The translations under genes were made by a program, and so were the position numbers. The notes under the pieces are model-generated. The model searched no databases. It was not told the origin of the DNA and worked only from the letters and a program-made list of their open reading frames with translations. Source: Amyelois transitella (lineage: Eukaryota; Arthropoda; Insecta; Lepidoptera; Pyralidae). From it: a DNA stretch of 64,000 bases. This document shows positions 49,901 to 64,000 of the stretch, piece by piece; the stretch's first letter is position 1; every line of letters begins with the position of its first letter. The stretch is taken from NCBI RefSeq assembly GCF_032362555.1, contig NC_083518.1, positions 12,501 through 76,500 on the forward strand, given 5' to 3'.

Positions 49901-52244
49901 TCAGCCTCACGTCCTGTCCCGTGGTCGGATCCTGGACTGTTCTCCAGAATTCTGGATCTTCGCATTTCCTGTACAATTTTACAAGTACTGTAAAGATCTT
50001 CTTACTACTCTCGAAAGTACTAATTTAAATTTAACCGGCCCACTCAGTACAAGACTGCGCCTCGGAAAGAATAGCCAAACAAAAGGAATGAATGTACAGA
50101 CAGCCGCCATCTTTGTTACCTGAGGAAGTCGTCAATGGCGTCGCGCTGCGGCGGGCGCATGATCCTGCGGCCGTCGAGGTCGTAGCCGACGTGCGGGTAC
50201 TCGCGGTACCACCACATCGGCACGTCCCCCGCCGGGTTGCGGCGGTCCTCCTCGTCCGACGTGTCGCCCGACTCGTACTCGTCTGCCGACACCAAAATAA
50301 CAGTGATGAGACATGTGGTTTACGAATAGACTACTCCATATCTATTCAATGTCAATTATTAAGCGATATGAATTATCCTATAATAATAATAATTAAAAAT
50401 TTTGAATTTGAATTCATCAACATCATAGCTAGCTACAACAATATTGGTCTTATTTTTTTGTAGCGGCGTCAAAGAAATTGCTCTATGAATAAATCAATAA
50501 CCTCATCAAATCAGTTAGTTTTTGCACACCAGAATTTGAAGAACCATATTTTCTACTTCTTACATTTTGTTATTCATGAGTAATCGAACAATAGGCAACA
50601 CAAACCAGAATATGAGAATTAACAATACAAGACACTCACCCTTCTCTTCAACAGGTTTGATAGTAACCCTGGTCTCCTTGATCTTCTCAGACAGCAAGTC
50701 CACACTGCTCTTACTGCCTTCTCCTTTCCCTTTCTGTTCAACCCTCTCCCTACTAGTTTCTTTCTGTTTTTGTTCAGCCTTCTCACTTGTTGGTTTTTTT
50801 CTTTTGCTGGTTTCAGGGTTTACAGCCTTCTGTCTCTTTTCTTTGTTGCTACTAATTGTATCTTTCTTCTCTTTCTTGTCAGCCTCGTCACTGGAGGCAG
50901 TGAGGCCGGCACTGGACTCAGCACCGCTGTCCACACTCTCTTGTGACTCTTCGCCATTATCACTTTCATCTTCATTACTATTATCATCATCTGAGTCTTC
51001 ATCTTCTTCTGAATCTGTTATATCCTGTTAAATTTATATGAAGTAATGTTCTCAAAAACAACTTTTTTCTATTGCTCTCTCACTTGTAAGCTTTAATTAT
51101 GTTTATCACTTTCAGGCAACATGTCTAAAACTAACCTATCAAATAGCCAACTTAAAAGTTTTGGATTATTTTTTAGTTAGTAATCACAAGGCAGCCAAGG
51201 CATGGGCTTATGTCGTGGGAAGCTTTTACTGAAGAGGATCATCCCCCACATAAGTAAGGCCACAAATGGGCAGCTAACTGGTGGAAAAAGTCCTTGGTGA
51301 AGGTGAGAGTGTGTCAGTAGATGGCCTTGGAATCAATGATGCATTAACTGCAGCATCCATAAAAAGAGAAAGAATGCCTATTCTTCTGCTGCCATCCAAT
51401 ATGCAGAAGTTTGAAATTTTAAAAACATAGGTTATTAAATTTGTACTTACTGAAGATTCCTCTGATCCACTACCTGCGCCATTTTCATCCCCAAGTGTAG
51501 AGTCAACATCATCATCAAACAGGACTTCCTGTTAAAAAAGACACATGTCTATTGAGACAACTTGTTAATAAGTAACAACTGAGTTTGGGCAAAGCAAGGA
51601 CAGACAAATATTGAATAACAACTCTGGACAAATCTGCAGTCATACTAGAATATTGAAACACAATATTGAATTCATACTTGATTAAACTAAATGGTTATTA
51701 TAGTTCTTAAATCTTAAGTATTGTCAACAGCATATCAAATTACACTGCATGGAACTGTGTGATGCAGATAGGTTAACATTCTGTTGACCACACATTAAAA
51801 GAAGACAAGAATACCATAAAACTCATGATCACATAAATATGGATTTTATTTCATGATACCCATTATTGTGGATGTGAGGATATAGCAGTTTGAGGAATAC
51901 AGTATTGCTGAAAATAATAGGCAAACGCGAGAAAATAATGGCATTACATCCTGTTCATGGTCCGAGCCGGAGTCACTCTCCCGCTCGCGCTCCGAGTCTG
52001 TGGAGTCTTCTCCGCCGTCCAGCTCACCACGGATCAACTCCTCATCTCTGGACCACCCACCCTAATAACAAAATACAATATATATATACATATATCGACA
52101 GTAAAGTTAACCAAAAACATTGCAAGACGTCGGTGAAAACAAGTTGGTACAAACCTCATCATCCGATTCATCTTTTGAAACGGTCGTTTGTTTATCCTCT
52201 GCAGTACTTTTTCTTTTTAATAAACCACGTCTAAATGGAGGCAT
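38937..52244 (-). CDS. Bop1: Ribosome biogenesis protein BOP1 (Erb1), PeBoW complex
   Basis: Nucleolar scaffold that with PES1 and WDR12 matures the 60S subunit. Exons 5' to 3': 52244-52155, 52061-51948, 51528-51451, 51024-50640, 50282-50120, 49968-49827, 49582-49400, 49083-48940, 45156-44989, 44755-44581, 43659-43423, 43157-43054, 41116-40943, 40036-39891, 39551-39402, 39087-38937. Phases join into 867 aa (human 746). The N-terminus is acidic, then Lys/Glu-rich. The BOP1NT region has [55 protein letters not shown] and [20 protein letters not shown]. The WD propeller follows: [68 protein letters not shown] and [17 protein letters not shown]. Intron 12 holds a Ty3-like fragment, intron 10 a MITE. 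Introns 8 and 13 hold minisatellites made of the adjacent exon ends. Confidence 0.95.
40085..40285 (+). mobile_element. Dispersed repeat, 'ACTACTGAACCGATT' family, in BOP1 intron 13
   Basis: Near full-length relative of 12900-13095, running from 'tcctactactattatcaagg' to 'gcggacgaagtcgcggg', antisense to BOP1. Confidence 0.75.
40571..41017 (-). repeat. Minisatellite of BOP1 exon-13 ends: four 75-nt blocks with splice signals
   Basis: Identical 75-nt blocks lie at 40582-40656, 40703-40777, 40822-40896 and 40943-41017; the last is the 3' part of the authentic exon 40943-41116. Each block reads [20 protein letters not shown] plus QLFVA in frame. Each is followed on the minus strand by a GT donor (gtcagtg), a (CT)n tract and then CCCAG directly before the next block. 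Spacers are 46, 44 and 46 nt. Downstream blocks therefore look like complete phase-0 exons, although the spacers are shorter than usual insect introns. Confidence 0.95.
41600..42840 (+). mobile_element. Degenerate Ty3/Gypsy-type retrotransposon fragment in BOP1 intron 12
   Basis: Antisense to BOP1. A gag-like open stretch at 41597-42115 contains [17 protein letters not shown] reverse-transcriptase stretch at 42250-42672 contains [39 protein letters not shown] and the catalytic YLDD motif. The two are in different frames, much between them is missing, and protease, RNase H and integrase are absent. No clear LTR pair was found. The element is dead. Confidence 0.85.
43186..43279. repeat. Inverted repeat with 18-nt arms in BOP1 intron 11
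   Basis: ACTTCATCTCTGTGACAG (43186-43203) pairs with 43261-43279 with one extra base, around a 57-nt spacer. Confidence 0.8.
43291..43375 (-). mobile_element. SINE fragment, diverged
   Basis: Degraded 'catacgtatagtcac', 'gcgggggtagcc' and 'agtcttgaaa' blocks match the head of the SINE family. Confidence 0.5.
43976..44466 (+). mobile_element. TA-flanked MITE, copy D (BOP1 intron 10)
   Basis: Full-length family member between the exons at 44581 and 43659, with worn ends (CAAGGTGAC and TTACCCTG). Confidence 0.8.
45246..48939 (-). repeat. Minisatellite of the BOP1 exon-8 end: 39 tandem 5' splice sites
   Basis: On the minus strand each unit holds the last part of exon 8 ([21 protein letters not shown]), the donor GAGCGAG|gtgggtgga and a CT tract of varying length. 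Thirty-nine donor copies are counted, the first belonging to the authentic exon 48940-49083. Successive spacings are 97 bp in 29 intervals, 95 in seven and 99 in two, differing only in CT number. One substitution is seen, near 47691 (Glu to Lys in the exon-like part). Compared with exon 8, each unit lacks 10 bases (CGCCGCGCCG) at its junction. None of the three sense frames contains a stop. Confidence 0.97.
49083..51450. other. BOP1 introns 3-7
   Basis: Short AT-rich introns between exons. The longer ones (50283-50639 and 51025-51450) show no repeat or RNA gene I can recognise. Ribosome-assembly genes often host snoRNAs, but I could not identify box C/D or H/ACA pairs with confidence. Confidence 0.4.
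51529..51947. other. BOP1 intron 2
   Basis: AT-rich; nothing recognised. Confidence 0.4.
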
Positions 52245-53012
52245 TATACTTTAAAACTAGATTAAAATTTTATAAACTAAATAACACATGTGTGCACAAT
52301 GCAGTTCAACCTGAACAACAAAACAAATACCACGTTGTTTTGACATTGACATTTTGTCTCTGCGTTTTTGACATTTACTTTTTTTTGGCCAGGATTTTTT
52401 TACATTGGACCATCTGGGTTTCTTTTATAAAAATAAATACAAACGGACATTGGTTTAATTGAAAGACAATTTTAAGGAACCGAATGAAAAAAAGAAGAGA
52501 CTCGATATATTTTTCGTTTATATTTCATCGTCGTCGTCGACCATATTTTCATTTAAATACGTCGTTCGTTTTAAAAAAAAGCAATAAAATCTCACAGAGG
52601 ACTTTTGTATATACTGAAATATAACTAAAATCTCAGCTCAGAGTGAAACATTTACTGTATTTTGTTTGGTGCATAATAATCTTAAAAAAGACTATCCTCA
52701 AAGATAACTTACTTTTAATCACTCCAAAAAAAAAGAGGCTGATTTTATGCACCAATGTAGGTACTTACTATACACCCATTTATGAAACAGAAATTCCTGT
52801 TAACACCACAAAATTAAGAATTGCCGTATTCTAGTTTATCCGATATTTATGACCTATATATACTTACTCAATTCGTGCTAACCTAGAACTCATTAACACT
52901 TGAGTTATACTAGCGCTAACCACAAATTATTCTGACAGTAAATGCTATATGTCGTGCTAGGGCTAGTAGAATAAAACAAAATTTAATTTCCATTAATATT
53001 TATCAAAAATTA
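52245..53012. other. BOP1 promoter region and IntS11 downstream DNA
   Basis: The BOP1 start codon is at 52242-52244, so its promoter and 5' UTR lie just above. The rest is AT-rich DNA beyond the IntS11 poly(A) signal. No TATA box, repeat or gene recognised. Confidence 0.4.
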
Positions 53013-53018
53013 TTTATT
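53013..53018 (-). terminator. Candidate poly(A) signal for IntS11
   Basis: AATAAA on the minus strand, 52 nt beyond the stop codon. Confidence 0.55.
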
Positions 53019-53069
53019 TTAAAAAAATAAACTTAGAATTATAAATTCAATTTGGATTTTTAATGGTTT

Positions 53070-54860
53070 CTATGATTCTTGAACCATAGATTGAAGTAGT
53101 CCAAGAATGTAGCTGCCTAAATCTTCATCTTGATTGGTCCAGGACACATAAATGCTTTTAGTACTCTCATCTCCTTCAATTTTAATCAACACAGACTCTA
53201 CAGATATGTTTCCCTCAGATATGGTGATGGTCCAGCCATCCAGCTTCCCCTCAAGAAGTGCTTTTAACTTCTCTGCTGTCTTGACAGCAGGGCCCGGGTC
53301 CTCGAACCTCACAGTGCTTGTGAAGCGTATAATATGCCTGTTGATACCAATCTCATCACAAACTTCATCAATATCCAGCAAAGAAAGTCGGTTGTCTTTC
53401 ACACAGAGAATACCATTCACGACCCGCCGCCGCTTGGGATCAGGGGGCAGAGCATTGTATTTGACAGCTTCTGCTTTCAGCAGTCTTAGAGAAACATCAA
53501 CAGGAATTTTTGTTGGAGTGTTAATGACACAAGTTTCACCATTTGCTGGCATAAAACAATCAATCTTAAATTCCTTCTCAATTTTATCTTTGAGGAACTC
53601 CATTTTTTGAGCCTCCCCATGCACCAGCAGCACATTCTTGGGCTCACAATATTGAATCAGCTGCATGATGCCTTTAGCATCAGCATGAGCAGAAAAAGAC
53701 ATGTATTCCACAGCCATTTTAACTTCCACAACTTGCCTGTTTTCAAATTCAACTTTCTTGGCTCCATTCAGAATCTTGTGACCGACTGTGCCTTGGACAC
53801 AGAACCCTGGCATTATCACCATATTCTGCTCATAGGGTGCCCACTTTTTGAAAATATTCAAAGACAACCCAGCATGCAACATGCCGGGGGTGGCGAAGAC
53901 CACCATTGCTCCTGGGTTGTCTATGTAGGATTTATCAAAAGGTTTTATATGTTTAAAGTCAAACATGTTTCTTTGAACAAAAGTTTTCCTTATCTTTTGA
54001 TTGGTCCATGTTATGAACATCTTGTAATAATTATTAGCTTTTTCAGTCAAGCCAAGTGCAAAATAAACTGGGTATTTCAAATTCATTCTCTCCCAGTATG
54101 TTTCTAACAAGATGCACAATTCCTGTGCTCTCCCCAGTGCAAACACTGGGATCAGTACTTTTCCTCCTTTCTCAACACACTCATGTACTTTCTTCAGGAA
54201 ATCTCTTTCACGGCAACGTTTTGAATCTCTAATGGTAGTGGCGTATGTTGACTCCGTAATCAACAAGTCTGGTCGACATTTGTCTATCCAAGCCGCACCA
54301 AGATGTCTATCTGGAGTCATGTTGTAGTCCCCGGTGTAAACCACAGACTGAGAGCCCACTCGGATCCAGAACATAGCAGCTCCCAATACATGTCCAGCAT
54401 AGTAGGCTTTGATTTCTAACTCATTATCAACCATGACAGACTGATGCAATGTCACAGCTGTTACTTTCTTGATACAATCTTTAATCATTTGAGATGTGAA
54501 GAAGTTTGCTTCTCCCTTTCTTTCGACCGCAACTTTTCTCATATCTTCAAGCAAAATAGGCGCTATGGCTTTAGTTGGATGCGTCATGTAGATGGGTCCG
54601 GTGTATCCAACCATTTCCGACATGTATGGCAGTGCTCCGCAATGGTCCAGGTGGAAGTGAGAGATGATGACGCAGTCGATCTGGCTGGTGATGGGGCCCT
54701 CCGGCACTATGTATGAGAAGTCCGGGAACCGCCGCTCATCGTTGTATCCCATGTGCATGCCACAATCTAACATGATATTTTTACCTCCCATGGAAAGTAA
54801 AATACAGCTTCGACCTACATCTTGGCCTGCTCCCAGAGGTGTAATCTTGATGTCGGGCAT
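53070..54860 (-). CDS. IntS11: Integrator complex subunit 11, RNA endonuclease (CPSF73-like)
   Basis: Catalytic subunit of Integrator. It cleaves nascent snRNAs and promoter-proximal transcripts in the nucleus, pairing with IntS9. One uninterrupted frame of 596 aa, about the length of human INTS11 (600). The metallo-beta-lactamase core has HFHLDH at residues 68-73, [10 protein letters not shown] with H157, YTGDYN with D178 and TEST with E203. The beta-CASP region has [19 protein letters not shown] (H392) and [10 protein letters not shown] (H414). All expected metal ligands are present, so it should be active. The start codon gives [18 protein letters not shown] as in other animals. Unlike its neighbours it has no intron and is much less GC-rich. 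It is divergent from Gmd, with 702 bp between start codons. Confidence 0.97.
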   Translation of the reverse strand: MPDIKITPLGAGQDVGRSCILLSMGGKNIMLDCGMHMGYNDERRFPDFSYIVPEGPITSQIDCVIISHFHLDHCGALPYMSEMVGYTGPIYMTHPTKAIAPILLEDMRKVAVERKGEANFFTSQMIKDCIKKVTAVTLHQSVMVDNELEIKAYYAGHVLGAAMFWIRVGSQSVVYTGDYNMTPDRHLGAAWIDKCRPDLLITESTYATTIRDSKRCRERDFLKKVHECVEKGGKVLIPVFALGRAQELCILLETYWERMNLKYPVYFALGLTEKANNYYKMFITWTNQKIRKTFVQRNMFDFKHIKPFDKSYIDNPGAMVVFATPGMLHAGLSLNIFKKWAPYEQNMVIMPGFCVQGTVGHKILNGAKKVEFENRQVVEVKMAVEYMSFSAHADAKGIMQLIQYCEPKNVLLVHGEAQKMEFLKDKIEKEFKIDCFMPANGETCVINTPTKIPVDVSLRLLKAEAVKYNALPPDPKRRRVVNGILCVKDNRLSLLDIDEVCDEIGINRHIIRFTSTVRFEDPGPAVKTAEKLKALLEGKLDGWTITISEGNISVESVLIKIEGDESTKSIYVSWTNQDEDLGSYILGLLQSMVQES

Positions 54861-55562
54861 TGTAACTTCTTCAACCTTGTTTACACTTTACAGATTAGGT
54901 TATCTACTCAGTTTATGTTAGAAAGCAGTAACATTTAATGACGCGCATAACTTTTCCTTATTTAGCATGGCCTAAATGATTCCACTTGGTGTTTTTAATG
55001 ACCAAAGTTTTATAAGGCTATGTTTTCTTCAATGCCATTAAAATTCATGAAATCCTAACAATATCTTACGAAATTGCGGCCTTGACTTGGCAGGTACTAT
55101 AAGCTTGTACTGATAAGCAAGCAAAGCACAAACGTCTGATTGATAAGACTAAGAATGATTTCGAATGTGACTTTATGACAGTGGCACTAGAAGGACTTAT
55201 GACATTGACAGAATGATCATCTCATTTAATCATTCATTCATGAAATTGATTGAATTGAATTGAAAGCAAAATTGAACTAAAAGTCGAAAAAACTTCGAAC
55301 CGGCCCAGAATAAAAATCTTTTTGATGTTTAAATTTATATTTTAACAAGTTTGTGTTAATGAATCATTTTCAAGATATAAACATTCTATGTAGATGATTA
55401 TATATGAATTAAAACTAAGAACTAGCCACACCGTTTAACAAAAATCGTGTACAATACGTGGAATGTTGTGTATTGTTTGTGATAAGCTTATCACAAAGCA
55501 ACTCTCATAGCCAGCCGACGTCTCTGTTGTAAAAGTAGCATTTGTTTTATTGATTCCTTAAA
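54861..55562. promoter_or_regulatory. Shared region between divergent IntS11 and Gmd
   Basis: 702 bp separate two start codons facing away from each other, so this stretch must hold both promoters and 5' UTRs. It is AT-rich and TATA-poor with no repeat. A GTGATAAGCTTATCAC palindrome at about 55480-55495 contains paired GATA motifs. Confidence 0.5.
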
Positions 55563-59752
<4,190 letters not shown>

Positions 59753-59756
59753 GTGA

Positions 59757-59922
59757 GGGTGGTTCCCGGCACCAATACAAAAAAGAATAGGACCACTCCA
59801 TCTCTTTCCCATGGATGTCATAAAAGGCGACTAAGGGATAGGCTTACAAACTTGGGATTCCTTTCTAGGCGATGGGCTAGAAACCTGTCACTTTTTCAAT
59901 CTTAATTCTATCATTAAGCCTG
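59757..59922 (+). mobile_element. SINE in the Gmd 3' UTR, 3'-truncated
   Basis: Begins at 'ggtggttcccggcaccaata', four bases after the Gmd stop codon, and ends at 'ctatcattaagcc'. It supplies the start of the 3' UTR. The rest of the family sequence appears in a broken composite at about 60170-60385. Confidence 0.85.
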
Positions 59923-59950
59923 TTTAGTTAAAGATTATTTCCGGGATGAA

Positions 59951-59956
59951 AATAAA
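59951..59956 (+). terminator. Candidate poly(A) signal for Gmd
   Basis: AATAAA about 200 nt after the stop codon, just past the SINE. Another lies near 59970. Confidence 0.4.
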
Positions 59957-60169
59957 ACGCTGCGTTGGTTAAAATAAAGCAAAATATATTAAGAAATCTT
60001 ATAAGAACATGAAAATTATTAGTAACCTCCAACAACATAACAAAAAGCCAAAAATGACAATGACAATCGAATTACGCACTCTCTTTTTTTTAATTTGAAG
60101 TTCTTAGTGGCCTGTATATTTTATTGAATGAAAAAGGTTCGTAAACATTTTATACAAAGCCAAATAGCT

Positions 60170-60385
60170 GAACGTGGTCTTTTCAAGACGTGGAAGTCTT
60201 TTCAAGACTGTTGGCTCTGTCTACCCCACAAGGGATAGGCTAATAAACTTGTGAGCCTTCTTAAAGCCGATGGGCTAGCAACCTGTCACAATCTCCATTC
60301 CATCATTAAGCAATACAGCTTGGCCGTTCAGTCTCGGTCTACTCTGCAAGAAATATAGACGTGATTATACATATTTATGTGTGTG
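60170..60385 (+). mobile_element. Rearranged SINE pieces
   Basis: 'gctgaacgtgg', a repeated 'cttttcaagac', 'gttggctctgtctaccccac', then blocks from an earlier part of the family (gatgggctagcaacctgtca). The internal order is scrambled, as from two insertions. Confidence 0.7.
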
Positions 60386-60655
60386 ATTAAACTTCCTCAA
60401 CCTTAGCAAAGTGTACTTTTGGATATAATTCACATTTTTCTCCAGTTTGTTGAGAACACCATCACTCAATTCGAGTGGAGCGGGTCTTCATATACGGGAC
60501 AGACCAAAAAGCAAAAGGACTGCAATAAGATTCTAAATCGACGATATGTGATGTACCTATATTTATTTTAATCCACAAGAAAGTAAAATGTCTGAATGTT
60601 TTTTACAGAAACTTTGCACATTTTTACTCTTGTTACTTTATATATTAATTTTATA

Positions 60656-61135
60656 CAGGGTGACATTTAAAACAACCGCATCCTTTTAAACATAGACTAT
60701 ACCCATGCTTCTGAGCCGTTTGAGCCTATTTTTATTTAAATTAAACGTCATCATTTTCACATTTAAAAAACCCTCAAAAACTACGTCACACGCTTTAATA
60801 CAGACGAATACTACAAAAAGAAATTAAAACTAAACATGTAAATAAATGTCTGAAAAATAAATTATTTTTCTAGTATCAAGATTAAGTAAAGTACCTACAG
60901 AGTTGTCGAGATCGCTCAGCTGAATGAATTGTGTCGTTGACCTCTCAATATTACGCGTCGCTTTTCCGCCGGCCGGGGTGATATGACGTATTTAGGATCG
61001 TGGATTTTGATACTTTTATTTTTTTTCGGACTTTTTGAAATATGAACCGATAATTTTCTTTTAACGTTTTTTAATAACCTTTAGATGAGTAAAATTAACA
61101 GTTCAATTTATGCAGCTGAATTAAAAGTCACTCTG
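60656..61135 (+). mobile_element. TA-flanked MITE, copy E
   Basis: Full-length (480 bp) member of the CAGGGTGAC family with TA on both sides. Best-preserved intergenic copy. Confidence 0.85.
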
Positions 61136-61267
61136 TATATGGAATTAATTTTTACTTACAAGAATGTAGTATAGTATTTCGTAAAATATGCTTTCAGTTA
61201 AGATTAAAAATGCATAGAATAGTGCATGTCAATCGACAACACCGCACATAGCAATAGTGCCATATAG

Positions 61268-61411
61268 ATGTCATTGAGACAAATTCAAAATGGATTCAAA
61301 AATAAATCAATAGTTTCCAGATTAGCTACTGTTACTGCCCGAAAAGTGAATGATAGGATAGATATAAACACACGTTTAGAACCAGAAGGCAAAATCATAG
61401 ATAAAGGGTAA
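61268..61411 (+). CDS. Doubtful 47-codon ORF or first exon
   Basis: An ORF starts MSLRQIQNGFKNKSIVSRLA, goes on with a basic, Arg/Lys-rich stretch and ends in DKG. The stop codon overlaps a donor-like G|GTAAAA at 61407/61408, so it could instead be a first coding exon, with a mitochondrial-presequence-like composition. I do not recognise the protein and saw no following exon in the window. Confidence 0.25.
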   Translation: MSLRQIQNGFKNKSIVSRLATVTARKVNDRIDINTRLEPEGKIIDKG

Positions 61412-61438
61412 AATGATATTAATCAAGTGCAAAACTAA

Positions 61439-61527
61439 AAAGCTGAACGTGGCCTATCAGTGTTTTCAAGACTGTAGGCTATGTCTACCCCGCAAGGGAT
61501 ATCGACGTGACCATATGTATGTATGCA
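61439..61527 (+). mobile_element. SINE tail fragment
   Basis: 'gctgaacgtggcctatcagt' through 'accccgcaagggatatcgac' to a TATG-type tail. Confidence 0.8.
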
Positions 61528-62044
61528 AAACAAATGTATGCGATGCGACTGGTTGACCGAATACTTGAATAAGAATTGCTAAGACTGGGCAGCAGTAGGT
61601 ATATTTGGCAAATGTTCTTTATTATAATGCATTCTGTTCTGCGTGGTATGCGACTTGTTGTTTTTCCTCGCCTTCAGATTAGATTCGAAGTCTTCAAAAT
61701 TGTTAAGGTATCTGGGTTTCTATTAAAGAAACCACTTGTCGCGACTTAAATGTGAATATCACTCAGTGCCTTGGCGCCGTCGCTGACTCGATGACAGGCT
61801 TGTTTCAGTGAGAACGATCTTCAATCTAATTGATTATAATTATCTTGTCTATCGGAATGAATCATCGTCTGATTCTATTATATGTGTAAAGTATATGATA
61901 TTTATACTACGTACAGTCACCGGCTCACTACCACACCAAGTACCAGTACACGTCTGTCTGCGATTGCCGCTCGCAAGCAACTGTCAAAATTCAAATTCAA
62001 AATTTTTATTCATTATTATAGGATACTATTATATCACTTAATAA

Positions 62045-62200
62045 TTGTCGTATGGTTTAACAACATTGGTTGACGTCAAATAAATTACTTAAAAACTAAG
62101 TTTACTGCCGCTTCCAAGGCGTCAGTGCAGAAGAAGCGGTAACAAACTGCACTGCAGCATTTTCTTCAACAACGTCAACTTCACAACTTGTCAACTTGAC
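62045..62200 (-). mobile_element. LINE 3' tail fragment
   Basis: Reverse complement of the segment at 14858-14960, sharing 'gccgcttccaaggcgtcagt' and 'gcactgcagcattttcttca'. Confidence 0.65.
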
Positions 62201-64000
62201 ATTTATAATACCGACTTGTGTGTGTGAGACAGCGTCTTGTATCCATTACTAGATACAAACACTACAATATGTATCATGTCTCGAAGCACAACAACAGAGA
62301 GAATGCCGACCAATATATTTAAGCTGTATTATTCATGTCACAATGTATTAACTAATATTGCTAGATGTCTAAGTATTTTGAGGTTAATTTAGGTTTGTAC
62401 TGATGAAGTGTCGCTTGTACTGACAGCAGTACACTATCAACCTGCATTTAGCAACACAAGGTCTGCAAAATAGTCGATATTGTTTTAATATCACTGTCTT
62501 TGATACATGGTATTTTACGTGGAATGGAACTGTATTAACAAAACAACTAAAACTTCACTTTTTCTTTACTTATATCGAACTGTTTTCAATTTCCACAAAT
62601 AAACATAACAAACTTTTACTTGTTCCGTTCTTTTCCATAATATCTTTTTTTGTAGCCTACAACAAACACATATAGGTTGCATATTATCCAGACCTATGCT
62701 CTTGACAAATTTAGTTTCTAGTTGATTCGATTTCTATTAAATAGAGCCATGACAAGTGACTGTATGCAATTAAAACAATGCTGGTGCAATGGAGAGAGAA
62801 TATTTATACGTAGATTTAGTTGTTTAATACACGTTTTATTTTTGATATAAGATACCATCTTGTGCTTTGGAATACATACATTCCAGGCTGGTGAAAAATG
62901 TTTATTTCTTTTTGATTTTTTTTTAATAATACAAAACTTATAAGTATTGTACAGAAAATATTTAATTAGCTTATTATGGGAAGTTTATTACTTTCGTTGT
63001 TTATGTATGTTTTAACACGTTTAAACCTGTAATTACGTAATATAAGGAATAGCAAATTGTATTATTGTATATACTTGTCAGAATAAAAAGTAAATTGTAA
63101 ACATGTTGTAGTTATTTCATTTTCAAACATATTTTTTCCTTTAATATAATAACATAATTATACTCTTATTTCTCACTCGTGGGTGAAGTTGTCACCATAT
63201 CCTGCACAGAAACATATTATAATCTGTCATTATCTGCCCTTATCATATCAATATTATGGCAAATCCTAGAGATAACAAGCAATCAATAATCATTATCAGG
63301 ATCTGCTTTGGCCAGGACTGTCCCCATTTCAATCAGAATCTCTTACTGCTGTGACGGAATTAAGTTTCTCTTTTATAGGAGGATTTTTATTAATCTTAAT
63401 TTATATTTCAAATTGAAAACAGAAAATTAATAATGTGTAAAACTTATTTTGGGTCTGCTGGAAGAGATTTCTTTAGAAATTAGCAGAACCTATGTTACTT
63501 TTGTTTCTTGTGTTTATCATTCGCAATGTTTTTATGTAAAAAAATTAAAGAGATATTAAAAAAAAACAAAATTTCAGAAAATCAATGTTTTATTTACAAA
63601 ATATTAACAATTGTGATGTTTGAACTGTCTCTACATCGTATCTTGCTATAACAATGGGCAAGTACAATGGCTTGCTTGTTGAAGTTACGGGCTTGTATTT
63701 ATTACGACAAACAAACAAAACATCTTTTGAAACCATATGAGGGTATAATAATATTCCCAATCACGTTAAAATACATCGAGATTGTCGATTTACAATCGGT
63801 TCTTACACTAAAATTACAATTAAAAACAAAACTAAAATATCTACAAATTATTAAAATGTAATTAAATGCCCATCATTATGATCAATTTAAGTGTTTAAAA
63901 GGCTCATAGATAATTTAACAACTATCAATATTTGAAAATAAAACTACATCAAACTTTGTTTAATGATTGCCGGTAATTATTGTCACCACTACCACTAGCC
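62201..64000. other. Right-hand intergenic DNA
   Basis: AT-rich sequence with no gene or repeat I can name. Plus-strand TTTATT at about 63579-63586 could be the poly(A) signal of a minus-strand gene entering from the right, but no coding evidence supports it. Confidence 0.4.

Noticed and set aside
53152-54921. Plus-strand ORFs opposite IntS11
   Set aside because: Shadow frames of a fully conserved minus-strand gene.
63560-64000. 3' UTR of a minus-strand gene entering from the right
   Set aside because: Only a TTTATT motif supports it; no coding sequence is visible.

Overview
The window is from an insect nuclear genome, almost certainly a moth or butterfly (Lepidoptera). Evidence: intron-rich animal genes with very GC-rich exons set in AT-rich introns, many copies of one SINE family with a CATA/TATG-rich end that I associate from memory with Lepidoptera, terminal-repeat MITEs, and proteins that read as insect orthologues. 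No prokaryotic feature was seen. The gene models below were built by hand from splice signals, reading phase and remembered protein families; no search was run.

Layout. 1-3050: a perfectly homogeneous 16-bp satellite containing the insect telomere-like core CCTAA. 4367-7196 (-): RZ-subfamily RGS protein (RGS19/20, fly Double hit), 6 coding exons including a 9-nt microexon. 7197-13577: the space between two divergent genes, with MITE/SINE copies and CpG-dense patches that may hold 5' exons. 13578-17302 (+): charlatan (chn), a seven-finger C2H2 REST-like repressor. 19504-36192 (+): srGAP (F-BAR plus RhoGAP) with an 11-kb first intron full of repeats, including a 1.1-kb foldback element. 38937-52244 (-): BOP1/Erb1 ribosome-assembly factor, 16 coding exons. 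53070-54860 (-): Integrator subunit 11, with no intron. 55563-59752 (+): GDP-mannose 4,6-dehydratase (Gmd). 59753-64000: Gmd 3' UTR, repeats and one doubtful small ORF.

The genes do not form a pathway; this is an ordinary gene neighbourhood (G-protein signalling, neural transcription, Rho signalling, ribosome assembly, snRNA 3' processing, fucose synthesis). The most unusual content is inside BOP1. Two of its introns carry minisatellites made from the gene's own exon 3' end, its 5' splice site and a CT tract. In intron 8 there are 39 copies of an approximately 97-bp unit, so 39 near-identical 5' splice sites in tandem, open in all three sense frames. In intron 13 there are four copies of an in-frame 75-nt exon block, each bounded by a plausible acceptor and donor. 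Other points of interest are the RGS microexon, a decayed tandem copy of Gmd exon 3 split by a SINE with a 13-bp target-site duplication, inverted MITEs around a 49-nt srGAP exon, an apparent lack of the SH3 domain in srGAP, and several near-perfect short hairpins.
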